From: Telmatactis stephensoni | Lineage: Eukaryota; Cnidaria; Anthozoa; Actiniaria; Isophelliidae | Reading direction: 5' to 3' | NCBI GenBank assembly: GCA_029948255.1 | Contig: JALIZF010001252.1 | Coordinates: forward strand, 62,001 to 126,000 | DNA: 64,000 bases | Part shown: piece after piece, positions 50,301 through 59,385 of the stretch | How positions within the stretch are numbered: the first letter of the stretch is position 1 | Layout of the letters: every line of letters begins with the position of its first letter | The notes under the pieces: model-generated | The model's input: the letters and a program-made list of their open reading frames with translations, nothing else | What the model was told of the DNA's origin: nothing | Database searches by the model: none | Translations under genes and position numbers: made by a program

Positions 50301-52025
50301 TCCTCTACTAAACATGTGCAAAGCCCTAGAAATTATAGAAATTAATGTCTTTTTTATTGGACTCGCAAGTCATTATCCCACAAATGACGTCACACCTAAA
50401 AGTCCCATTGCCAGGTTATCGTTCTACTTTCGTGTAAAACTTTTCAAGTAAATAAATGGACAAATTTCACATATGACCCGGCGTCCAAGCTGGGACTCGA
50501 AACGGATCACAGCAGTGAATGGCCCCATATGTAGAAGGGGAGAGGGAAGGGAGGGTGAATTACCGTTGTTTCGATATAGCACACTAGGTTTGTTGAACAC
50601 AGTAAAGTAAATGTCTTGTAGGGAGGGGAAGGTGAATTACCGTTGTTTCGATATAGCACACTAGGTTTGTTGAACACAGTAAATAAGTAAATGTCTTGTA
50701 GGGAGGGGAAGGTGAATTACCGTTGTTTCGATACAGCACACTAGGTTTGTTGAACACAGTAAATAAGTAAATGTTTTGTAGGGAGGGGTGGGTGAATTAC
50801 CGTTGTTTCGATATAGCACACTAGGTTTGTTGAACACAGTAAAGTAAATGTCTTGTAAACCATCGTTGTCATAGTCACCAACAGCTGCTCCTCCAGTCAC
50901 GTGCTCAGGAACGCAGAATTCTCCACGCAGACGAGTCTGTTTGGATGAGTTGTGGTGAGGTATGATAAAGTCAAACACACAGTGAGGTCGTACAGCCATG
51001 TGGTCACGATGGACGTGGTGGATGCCCGCTTGCTGGTAAAAAGAAAAATATAATGTTGATATCAAGCTCGTTTGGTATATCGCGCGCTCCAATGGGAAAT
51101 GTGCGCTAGATCGAACTTGCAAAGCACTCTGGGAGTTGGAGTCCAGCAAAAATCTACCAACGATTTCTAGCGACCTACAAACATTTTGTAACATTTTAAT
51201 TTTCTTATGCTAGTTATACTTGCATTTTCTTTAAATAATTGACAAAGATTTCTGTGCTTAGTTTCAGCGGGAATGAAAAAGTGCTAAGACTCAGTTTCCC
51301 ATGATGCTTTGTTCTAGAAAATGGCGCTCGTGCACATTGCCTATTGGTTGTTGTTAATTAGTAGGTCATGTGGTGCGTGGGAAACAAATTTGACTTTCAA
51401 TCTGAATTGTTGTTAAAGAGTGTAACCCTCTCGTATGTAAAAAGGCTCTTAACATGACCAGCAATGGTACGATATGTCCCAAAACAAACATCTTTATATC
51501 TACACCCTGTTATTGTGTTGATTGTTATAAAACAATAGATTAAAATAAATGAATAAATACTAAATAATCTTCTCACAGCAGCATATCCACATAGTGGTTC
51601 TTCGTCTTCATCTAAACTTTACCTTTATCGATAAACATATCTCTGTAGAAAGCAATATTTTAAGCTATCAGTTGTTTTGTGTATGTCAGTACAAGGTTAA
51701 ACTTTACCTTATGTACATCTTGGAACCAGATCTTACTGCTGCCTTTGACTTTCGATTTTGTTGGCTTCTGAGTTGTTTCCATAACACAAGTCTTGTATTT
51801 CTCAGGCAAACCAAGTACGGCGGCGTTGCTCAGAAGTCGAAGGTTGTTGATGTCTGTCTTTATAGTTCTTGGAGAACCCAGGTCATCTTTGACAGACTGA
51901 AATAACTGTTTGCCATTCAACAGTGTAAAGTAGTCAGAGACGTCAAAAATCTTTAGTGATGATGTTGAACCAGGTTGGCATGATAGCAGTAAAACAGCCA
52001 ATATGCACAGCAAAGATGAGGTCAT
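33386..52025 (-). CDS. Gene B: secreted VCBS/ASPIC propeller-haem peroxidase fusion (27 exons)
   Basis: Hand-spliced frame of 1332 residues. Exons 5' to 3': 52025-51708, 51032-50801, 49699-49386, 48322-48276, 48202-48100, 47678-47550, 45813-45637, 45563-45476, 45409-45309, 45223-45157, 44552-44444, 43680-43602, 43526-43351, 42454-42379, 42154-41880, 41396-41168, 40640-40584, 40453-40358, 40140-40070, 39650-39491, 39423-39253, 38669-38488, 36011-35828, 35728-35590, 34659-34509, 33724-33652, 33580-33386. All internal exons except 14 and 15 have the same length as in gene A, and the sum (3999 nt) is divisible by three. Domain order is as in A up to the end of the peroxidase; there is no transmembrane helix, so the product should be secreted. 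Intron 25 starts GC instead of GT. The unchanged frame and active-site residues argue against a pseudogene. Confidence 0.87.
33826..34145. mobile_element. MITE, CACCTATTTCA family, degraded copy (gene B intron 25)
   Basis: Ends ATATGCACCTACTCA and GGGATAGGTGTATGT are imperfect inverted repeats; the inner TATCCGAAAGAGAGTTTGGGTA resembles the copies in gene A's matching intron. Confidence 0.6.
34176..34433. mobile_element. MITE with TTA target duplication (Harbinger-like)
   Basis: Termini AGCCGGCGATACACGCT and complement, 258 bp, flanked by TTA at 34173-34175 and 34434-34436. Located in gene B intron 25. Confidence 0.82.
34507..34508 (-). other. GC splice donor of gene B intron 25
   Basis: After AGAAG at 34509 the intron begins GCAATG, where gene A has GTAATG after AGAAC. 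Splicing here keeps the frame (…GRTFR to …TNFMRIRDGDR) and gives exon 25 the same 151-nt length as in A. GC-AG introns are a known minor class. Confidence 0.65.
35200..35450 (-). mobile_element. tRNA-derived SINE (gene B intron 24)
   Basis: On the minus strand the head has an A box TGGCACAGTTGGTTAGTG and a B box GAGTTCGATCC. The body contains GTTTCGACTTCTTTACTTTC and GAGCGCACCGTCGGC and ends in (ACCTTT)n. A 3' relative lies at 26465-26697. Confidence 0.75.
36040..36350. repeat. Tandemly duplicated block and hairpin with CACGAGCCGTAGGCGAGTG apex
   Basis: A block of about 110 bp (starting near ACTAGTTTTATTTAAC) is directly duplicated, followed by an inverted copy. The apex is at 36253-36271 and the arms include CTGTAAAACACGAAAAAAG and its partner. 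In gene B intron 22. Confidence 0.75.
36356..37289. mobile_element. Element with TATATAATAGAATTTTACGA termini (gene B intron 22)
   Basis: The left end at about 36356 and its exact complement at about 37265-37289 bound roughly 0.93 kb. The interior has no recognisable transposase. CAATCAGATCGCGCGCTCG near the right end is of the type found at ends of similar elements here. Confidence 0.6.
38028..38394. mobile_element. Inverted pair of tRNA-like SINE fragments (gene B intron 22)
   Basis: About 95-bp arms at 38028-38128 (plus) and 38296-38394 (minus) each carry AGAAGGTCCGGGTTCGAATC or a near copy, with a B-box GGTTCGAATCC, followed by CTTATTTTGTAG. Confidence 0.6.
41461..41636. mobile_element. 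Palindromic MITE (gene B intron 15)
   Basis: Imperfect inverted ends GCCTGGTTCGTGCTAGCG and CTAGTCAGAGTGAACCAG, with TCGTAATCGTAATC and GATTACGATTACAA as inner arms. The same outer end appears at 56458. Confidence 0.6.
41652..41857. repeat. (CTGA)n tetranucleotide array (gene B intron 15)
   Basis: About 50 units of CTGA with scattered CTGT variants. Open minus-strand Ser-Gln-Ser-Val frames through it are artefacts. Absent from the gene A intron. Confidence 0.95.
41880..42454 (-). CDS. Gene B exons 14-15: linker domain
   Basis: Matches the linker of gene A: YLPVCPYLQIISIDKQ, SSTISINKDGRSVAFKVNKG and FVYKVALMSGEGEM. Exon 14 is two codons shorter and exon 15 four codons longer than in A. No family recognised; probably a beta-rich spacer. 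Confidence 0.74.
43164..43350. repeat. Degenerate CATTACGTTACC tandem repeat (gene B intron 13)
   Basis: About twelve imperfect units of 14-16 bp (GGCATTACGTTACCAT and similar) end directly at the exon 13 donor. Confidence 0.75.
43351..43680 (-). CDS. Gene B exons 12-13: ASPIC/UnbV domain
   Basis: Contains SYGARVQVMTSDKH, SNTHYLGQSELTAHFGLG and VTVRVTWPPASFEV, the same ASPIC/UnbV hallmarks as gene A. Exon 13 runs in phase 2 into exon 14. Confidence 0.86.
44444..51032 (-). CDS. Gene B exons 2-11: seven-bladed VCBS/FG-GAP propeller
   Basis: The same seven calcium loops as gene A occur in the same exons; loop 4 reads DFDGDG. Blade 5 reads GDWDNDGRLEWFSTAIF and carries TDGDCSLTGCVYGSGGNR where A has a slightly different loop. 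The 47-nt exon 4 (48276-48322) is conserved. Introns are shorter than in A: intron 1 is 675 bp and intron 5 is 421 bp. Confidence 0.87.
45975..46190. mobile_element. Imperfect MITE (gene B intron 6)
   Basis: ACAGATTTACACGACAAC at the left and GTTGTTATGTAAATCGGGC at the right are imperfect inverted repeats; the inner GGCACGTGGACC and GGGCCCACGTACC pair as well. Confidence 0.5.
46545..47492. mobile_element. TTAA-flanked element (gene B intron 6)
   Basis: GGACGTTCATGG and its complement bound about 0.95 kb and are flanked by TTAA on both sides. Two inner blocks share GTCGGTGACC and AATCTGACGATGGGA. No transposase is seen. Confidence 0.6.
48446..48712. mobile_element. MITE (gene B intron 3)
   Basis: ATAGTCTCCTACGTAGTCGC...TGTGTCACGCAA and its inverted partner TTGCGTGACACACAAACTGC...TAGGAGACTAT. 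No coding capacity. Confidence 0.65.
50535..50860. repeat. 77-80-bp minisatellite duplicating the exon 2 splice donor (gene B)
   Basis: About four tandem units contain TTTGTTGAACACAGTAAA and the donor AACAACG|GTAATTC, as in gene A (21676-22056). Two units carry an extra AAAT, giving 80 bp. The donor next to the exon body (50800) gives the frame used here. Confidence 0.9.
51708..52025 (-). CDS. Gene B exon 1: signal peptide and N-terminal region
   Basis: 106 codons from the ATG at 52025 to donor AAG|GTAAAG. The start MTSSLLCILAVLLLS is a signal peptide and aligns with gene A's MTPSLL start. An upstream in-frame ATG at 52139 is not conserved in A and would bury the signal peptide, so it was not chosen. 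The segment then parallels A (LKIF-VxDYFTLLNGK, LGLPEKYKTCVM). Confidence 0.85.
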
Positions 52026-53453
52026 TTTAACTCGTAATATCAGAAAACTTGCAAGTGACTTAGAAATCAGAGACCTTGGAAGTTGTTGTGCAATGTTGGA
52101 GATTCGCTGTGCTGTCATTTGCGAAATCTCAGGCACCAATGCAAGTGATCTATAGCCCAGAGAACTCGCAAGCCGTTGTGTAACTTTTCGAAATGTTTAA
52201 GATGTTAATTGTATCTACTTTGAAGTTGTCACAACAATCACTAACAGTAGTGGTATTTGTTTGAACTATGAGATTGTCCTCGAGTCATTCACAAATGAAT
52301 GAACTTTCTGACGAAGCTTATTGGCCAGCATTCTGTGTGTCGTTCAAAAGAGGTGGTGAGGCACGTCAAGGTTATAGGGATATGAAAAGCTACTCAAAAT
52401 CATTTTTATTCATGAGCAATGTTAACCATCTACCTTGAATTTCTTTTGTATTCAATGATTCTTAAGTCATCATTTAAACGCCGAGTTCAAATATTTAATC
52501 TACAAGGCCGACTTCTAAATAAACGTCCCAGGCGGCGTTTAATCGGGATCCCGTCAACGTTTATTCTAGGTCCCGATAATCACCCGAAATATGACTTGAT
52601 ATAATCCATCTAATAAACTGACTACTGATGAAGTTAATGAGTAATTCGTTGTTACTTGTAATGCTGTCGGTTTCTGTAACCGTCAGAGATATTCTTGCTC
52701 AACCATAACCAGATTCACTAGATGTGACGTTAATTAGTTACATTTTTTCACGGTTTAATTTGTTAAGATTTATGTTGAATTCAATTCGAAATTATTCAAA
52801 AACTCACGGATTTGCAATCCACGAGTTAATAAAAATGGCTGCCATAAATGGTAAAAACATTGACAATTAAACAGACAAACAAACAAACAAACAAATAAAA
52901 AACCGAGCGAACGAACAAATAAACAAAAGATTATAAACACGAAACACTGGATGAAAAGAAATTCAAGCGCTGCAGCTTTTTTATGCTGAAATTGTCTTTT
53001 GTTTTTGTGGTTACTGGCTTTATGTCAGCCCTTTAGATGCTACACAGGTAGCCCAATCTTTGATCGATATATTCAAATATAGAAATTTATCGAAAATAAA
53101 ATAGATCACATCTTTTACCTGTATTTTAGTGTTCTATTGCATTCTTTGTGGTTTTTGGATGGTTTGGTTGCATTTTAAGGCGATTTAGAGGAGGAAACAT
53201 GCTTCAAAGTGGACGAACAACACTGCTAATTGTATTAGTCTCATTATGTTCTATATTGTATATAAATGGTTAGTTAATCAAAAGTTTAATAACGCCGCTT
53301 GCTAAATAAAGAAATAATGCAGCAATTATAATACATGGTACTCGGATTTCAACCTTCTCCATATTCAGAGATCGAAAAGGGTTAAAATTCGAACTATGTT
53401 CATATCTAGGCTGTCACGAAAACGAAAACCACGTTTTATGTCGGATCCGTTAA

Positions 53454-53910
53454 AGTTCCTATGACGCATATAATTTTCTTTTCAAATTCAGTTCTTTTCT
53501 GGGAATATAGTTGAGGTCTTTTTGTCTTACTTTTGAACACTCCATATTTTTCGAGATATAAAGGTTTCAAATTTCAAAATGCAAATTTGATGACGTCAGG
53601 GAAGTCATCATTTATTATACAAAACCAAGATGACTTGAAATACTCTTATTTTTTCATTTGGAATTTATTTCCGTTGGTAAAGCCTGTGTTTGAGTAAAAA
53701 TCTGGTTGTGGAATTTAAGACCTCTTTTAGTAAAATCCATGAGAAGCTAGTGATGATGACTCCTCTGACGTCATCACATTTGCATTTTGAAATTTGAAAC
53801 TTTTATATCTCCGAAAATATCGAGTATTCCAAAATGGGATAAAAAGATCTTAACTATATTCCCAGAAAAGAAATGAGTTTGAAAATAAAAAAATATGCGT
53901 CATAGGGACT
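53454..53910. mobile_element. TTAA-flanked MITE, relative of 6887-9081
   Basis: Inverted arms start AGTTCCTATGACGCATA and include ATGCAAATTTGATGACGTCA; TTAA flanks at 53450-53453 and 53911-53914. 457 bp, non-coding. Confidence 0.8.
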
Positions 53911-55529
53911 TTAACGATGTAAATCAGAAAACCGTTTTATCTATCAAACGTTTAATAGCGCTGCTTGCTAAAAATAATGCATCATTTATAATACTTAGTG
54001 CCATATTTCGACCTTCTCCATCCAGTCCATCCAGAGAAGAAGGTTAAAATCCAGACTATGCTCATATCTAGGCTGTCAAGGAAACGATAGGTGTCAGTAG
54101 ACAAGAAACTGTTTTTATCTACGATTATAAGTGTTTCATTTTAGAACATGTGTAAGAATTTTTGTTCGGGCGACGTTTGAACTCTGGCCCTGCCCACAAC
54201 AGACGTATGCTTACTTGAGTAAAAGAACGGAAAAAAATCGTCGAAATTTATCCGAATTTTCGTTACCGAAGCTCCGCGCCATCTGGAGTGTGTGCATTAA
54301 CTCTGGAAATGGTAGCCACTAAAGTTTGAAATACCAAAATCCAACTCATAACAATTTAAGTAGTCCAAAGCTATTGCAATGTTGCTCACAACAGAACGTG
54401 TGTTAACCCCTGCAACAGGCGCGCGCAATGCCCCAGAAAAAGCTCGGTTGTACTTCTGTAGCTGTTGCGCAAAACGTTGAGCGATCCCGGTTGGTATGGC
54501 TTCAGAAAAATAACTCGTTTCTACTTCTCTAACTGTTGCGCGCACCTGTTGCAGGGTCGGACACACGGACGATGCATGTTGTGTACAATGTTACAAGCTA
54601 CAGGGAAAATAACATCTTGTGTTCTGGGTTTCTACAAATTAAGCAACAAGCCCCATTAACAATAGCCCCAGCGCAGGTCGCATGAGACTATGTATAGGAT
54701 AATTCGTCAGGCAGAGCAGTGAACTGACTTGAAAGATTTCATCATGTAATGAAAGCACTATGAAAGATTTAAAAGGTTTACTTTTTTGTGTTATTAAGTT
54801 TCTAGGCAGAAATGGTATTTCCCAATATTTTGAATACGACAATATATAAACTTTCTGCATCACGAGATTCTCTGTGGAGTTTTCGGGGATACATTTTGAC
54901 GAGATCGGTTATAATTTAATTTCTTGTCTACTTACACGATTAAACTCAAATCGATCATGTAACTAACAAATTTGGTGTTAATATTGAAGAACAAACGCGT
55001 ACATGTAAACAACTACGAGCTTTGTTTTAAAACGATGAGCTAAAAGTATCAATCCAAATTTTAAATCACCTTAACTTATAAAATGACTTACCTTTGCTGA
55101 TGTCTTAATTTGATTAGCTCTAGGGATATTCCTGAAATAAGAAACGTGGATTCCAACTGAACATCTTCAGTGAGGCCGATCATTTCACTTTGGAACGGAA
55201 ATAAAAATCCATAAGTAATAGCGTAGGTAACGAATTGAAGCTTGCTGTACTTAAAATAATCATGGAAATATATTGATCCCTCTTCAATCGACTAGATTTT
55301 GATTGGTTCTTTTATCTCCCTGGGGAATTGGGACAAATCGATGGAGTAAAACAATGCAGACAAGCTCGATGTTCCCGAAAACTTATTCTTTTATTTTCTC
55401 TTTCTATTTATTTACAAAACAGCTATTTTTGATAGCTGGACTCTGATTGGTTCATTTCTTTCCCTGGGGAGTATTAGCATTATAATGAAACTTCGCCGAA
55501 TAGACTACCCCGATTAGTCATTAAATTTA

Positions 55530-55850
55530 TTAAGTGTCTAGGTAGCGCAGCGGTCTAAGGTGATATCTAAAGGTATGGATTAGGGTCCGGATATCGTCTC
55601 CCTCTCTGGCCTTCGGGCTAAGATAACTGTAATATGTAGCACCGGGATAGCGTGGATGGGGCCGAAATCTTCATCCGTAACGTAAGTCGATTCGATGTCT
55701 CAGCTTCTCAGAATGTCTCGGGAGAATCGTCCCAAAATTTCATTTTTTTTTTCTTTTTACAATTATTCATTCAGTCTGTTATTTTATTTCCGGGGGGTGC
55801 TCTTTAAGGGGTTACAGGTTCGATCCTCGTCGACACCGGGTTCTTTTCTG
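55530..55850 (+). mobile_element. Possible tRNA-derived SINE fragments
   Basis: An A-box-like TAGCGCAGCGG lies at about 55541 and a B-box GGTTCGATCC at about 55819, too far apart for one promoter. The two halves may come from an interrupted copy. Low confidence. Confidence 0.35.
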
Positions 55851-56454
55851 ACTTCTTTTTTTCTTCATTTTTTTCCGTTTCTTTCCCAAGCCTTAAGTTA
55901 AAATTACATCTTTTTGAACTTGTTTTTAAATGTTTGGTGTTTTTAATATTTTTTTCTCATAAATTTCATTTTCATTTTTTATTTTTAATTATAATTATTC
56001 ATATATCTCACTGCATTGTTTCTGTGGGGTGCATTTCCTAGACATTACAAATTTCTTTCTTTTTTTCCTTTTCTTTTTTCGAATGTCTGGACGTTTTTTC
56101 CTATTTTTTTCTTTTTTCGAATACCAGGACTTTTTTTCTCGCAAGTGATAATATTTTTACTTTTAAATACCTATTTGAATGATAAAATTGGAAACCATTT
56201 CTTACAAAATTCCTGACTTACATTAGAATTTGTCCCCGTAGCATGAATTCAAATCGCTTTGATTTGATTTTATGCGTCAGGTAGCAAATACATACAATTA
56301 TTTTATCCTACACTAAGCCCACACCATAGAAAATACAGCAAATAATGGCAATGTCTCATGGGAAGAGACAGTTGAATACCGCCGAATATACAACGGCTTT
56401 CCTGCTTTCTGATTGGCTGCATTTCCTATGGTGTGGGATAAAACACGACATAAT

Positions 56455-56645
56455 GCCTGGTTCACGCTAACGACGCAAGACGACGCAAGACAACGGAAAA
56501 CCACGCAAGATCACGCACGATGACTCAACACAACGCATGCAAGACGACGCAAGACAACGCAAGACGAAGCAAGACGACGCAAGACGACGCAAGACGACGC
56601 AAGACGACGCAAGACGACGCAAGACGACGCAAGCCCGCGCAAGAA
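56455..56645. repeat. (GACGACGCAA)n short tandem repeat behind a MITE-like end
   Basis: GCCTGGTTCACGCTAACG at 56458 resembles the end of the 41461 element and runs into about fifteen 10-bp CAAGACGACG units. Confidence 0.75.
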
Positions 56646-57107
56646 AAATAAAACCTTCCGTTCTTTTGCTTAAATGTTTATACTTGCGTCGCTACTTTTA
56701 CAAGTGAAAACACAAGCTTGGCGTTGTCTTGCTTCGATAGTGAAAACCTGGCTATCGTTTTCACTGTTCTCCGATTGTGCTGTATGTGCCACCTGATCGA
56801 CGTACACCAGAACGTTCCATTTGAACACGCAAATAGGGGTGAGGGGAGGAGAGGGATGAGGGAAAGAGGTAACAAGCTATCCCTGAGTTCCGAGACTTAA
56901 ATAAGCATTAATCTTTATTTTTGAACTCAATATTTGCCATGATGTTTGAAAAAGTCAGTCATTTTGAGACCATTTCTAACAGGGTATATTTGGCTTTCAA
57001 CCTGGAAATGACCGTTACTAGACATAATCCACAGATAATCAGACTGGGAAGCCTATGGCAGCTGTGCTTGTGAAAGAGTGTTGTTGCCCGGCCCGTAAAA
57101 GATTTTA

Positions 57108-57385
57108 GTTGCTTGTGAAAGACTTGTGTGCTGTGAAACTTTGTTGTGTTCTGTGAGAGATTGTTGTGTTCCACGAAACTTTGTTGTGTTCAGTGAAAGC
57201 TTGTTGTGTTCCACGAAACTTTGTGTTCTGTGAAAGATTGTTGTCTTCCATAAAACTTTGTTGTGTTTTGTGACAAGATTGTTGTGTTCTACGAAACTTT
57301 GTTGTGTTCAGTGAAAGCTTGTTGTGTTCCACGAAACTTTGTTGTGTTCAGTGAAAGATTGTTGTGTTCCACGAAACTTTGTGTT
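57108..57385. repeat. Approximately 36-40-bp tandem repeat
   Basis: Alternating CCACGAAACTTTGTTGTG and TCAGTGAAAGCTTGTTGTG half-units repeat about seven times. Confidence 0.8.
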
Positions 57386-57995
57386 TTCAAAGCAATTTTG
57401 CATTGTGTTGCCCCTGTGGGCCACCGTAGAAAGGGGAATGTATTGCATTTCCCAAAGCAGTCAGTTTGTCCAGGATCGTTGTTGACATCATTCTTTGTTC
57501 TGTTTTGTTTTTTGCATTTTTGTTTCTTTATCTATATTTGGATTTGAGGCCAGTAACAACATGGCCTCATAGAGGTTTATTTTTTAATTTATGCTACGTT
57601 AAAATGCTTTTCGTTAATATTTTCTCAAATATTGTCAAATGAAAGTATTCAGAATTGAAACGCTGTTCAGTTTTTGCGTCCAGCACGCGTACGCACGCTT
57701 GTTCTTGATATCCTTTTCGGATGCCAAACTGTTACTGCAGGTTGAGTACTCATTGACATTTTCCATTGGTTTCAATTTTTCTGGGGCATGTTTTGCTTTT
57801 TCAACCGACTTCCTTCAATGTCAGTGAACCCTTTAAAACTCAACACATAAACTCACTCCCACTGATAATGAAAATCTTACCATAAAGCAACCTTCAGAAA
57901 TATTTCAACAAAAATTAAATATCATGTACATGACTGTAGTATAAATTTGAAGGACACTTAACCCGCTTCTAACCGATTGCCTGTTGAGTGCTCAC

Positions 57996-58190
57996 TATAC
58001 ACCTATTTCACAAAAGGTTGTCGGACAAGAGACCTAAAACACGCGCGACTATACCGAAAGGAATCATGGGTAGGTGCAAACCCAACTCACTTCAGTTTTC
58101 GGGTTTAGTCTCGACTTAAGAAATCTAGAAATGAAGTTCTGTTGGGTAAAGGGTAAAGCGAGCTAGATTTAGGTGTCCTGTTGAGTATAC
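57996..58190. mobile_element. Truncated MITE, CACCTATTTCA family
   Basis: The left end TATACACCTATTTCA and subterminal GGTTGTCGGACAAGAG match the copies in gene A intron 25; the right end was not found. Confidence 0.6.
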
Positions 58191-58868
58191 ATTTGAATGA
58201 TTCCGAACCCAACACTACGGATTTGGTTCGAGCGTGCTGCCCGTTAGGGCTTGCTGGCATTTTTTCTATCTTTGTGGAGGTTGTCGAGTCAAGAATGAAG
58301 TGAGTTATCGTATTGATATTCGTTTGGACTGATTTCCAGACCTTCTGAGTCACCTGCTTTCCATCCTTTCCCACATGGAAAGTTGATCATCTCCAATTAG
58401 TCAAAATCTTACCAGCACACTACAATAAGAGATAGATAACACAAACTTTGTTTTTGAAAATTAACATTTAATATTTTGTCTTTTATACAAGAACCGGTTT
58501 TAAAAATTGACTTCAAGGAAATACCACATCAATAAATTGAATACCTTGTCACCTATTCGTTCAAAAAAGATTTTCTGACATTTTCTTGTAGCAAAGTTTA
58601 TTACAAACTGATTGTAGAAAGTTTATAAAAGCTTGTGGCGATAACTGGCAAACAAAACTACTCTTTTATACAAGTATAACAGACAATTTGCCAGTAAAAT
58701 TATGTTACAGCATGTGTTGGCAACTACTCTATTCTATATTATATCTATCCCATTTATATTATCTTTGTGCATTGTTTATTTATACAACACTAAATCTGAA
58801 ATTTCCATTTCAAAATGAATGTTCTTTATAATTCTTAGTACATGGCTTACAGCGCATTACGATAATTA

Positions 58869-59011
58869 GGGTGCGTTTATATGGGCGATTTCGTCCCGCG
58901 GGCTGAGTTCGTTACGAGTTTCATCCCGCAGAAAAGACTCATGTAAACGTAAATCTTGTAAAACTCGTCCCGAGGCAAACTCAGACCGAAATCGCCTATG
59001 CAAACGTACCC
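58869..59011. mobile_element. MITE with TTA target duplication (Harbinger-like)
   Basis: GGGTGCGTTTATATGGGCGA and the inverted TCGCCTATGCAAACGTACCC, flanked by TTA at 58866-58868 and 59012-59014. 143 bp. Confidence 0.78.
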
Positions 59012-59214
59012 TTAGTGACTTAAAGAACTTTACCCTGGGACCAAAAGTTCCCAATACTCACTTTTGGATACCCAGGGCAACCACAATTCAACTTTGCCTG
59101 TCTGCTACCATTTTGCTCAAAAAAACAAACCAACAAGCAACTGTCCAAAAATTAACGAAAGACGTTGACTTCAGTTGCCATTATTTTGTGAAAAGATTAT
59201 CCAGTGGTATCATT

Positions 59215-59220
59215 TTTATT
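59215..59220 (-). terminator. Candidate polyadenylation signal of CCDC88
   Basis: AATAAA on the minus strand about 165 bp beyond the TAG. Further AATAAA motifs occur near 58775. Confidence 0.4.
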
Positions 59221-59385
59221 TTAAGTACAAAATTCCAAGACCAAAAGGCAAGGGAACACAAATCCCAAGAATAAGCTACAAAAACAACCCAACCTTACCA
59301 ACAATCTTTTAAATTCGTTCGAGCCACATGGCGGCTTATATAAATAACTCTATTCACATTATAAATAAATCTATATGGGTCATTT

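Larger units (their letters stand above)
52026..59385. other. Intergenic region between CCDC88 and gene B
   Basis: About 7.4 kb with no convincing gene. It must hold the promoter of gene B and the 3' untranslated region of CCDC88. Elements listed separately occupy 53454-53910, 55530-55850, 56455-56645, 57108-57385, 57996-58190 and 58869-59011. A block at 54400-54600 has GTTGCGCGCA-type motifs like those of MITEs elsewhere (40930-41120), without clear ends. 55730-56200 is T-rich. Confidence 0.6.

Noticed and set aside
55695..56216. Phe-rich frames of 66-68 codons
   Set aside because: They arise from a T-rich stretch and have no recognisable domain.
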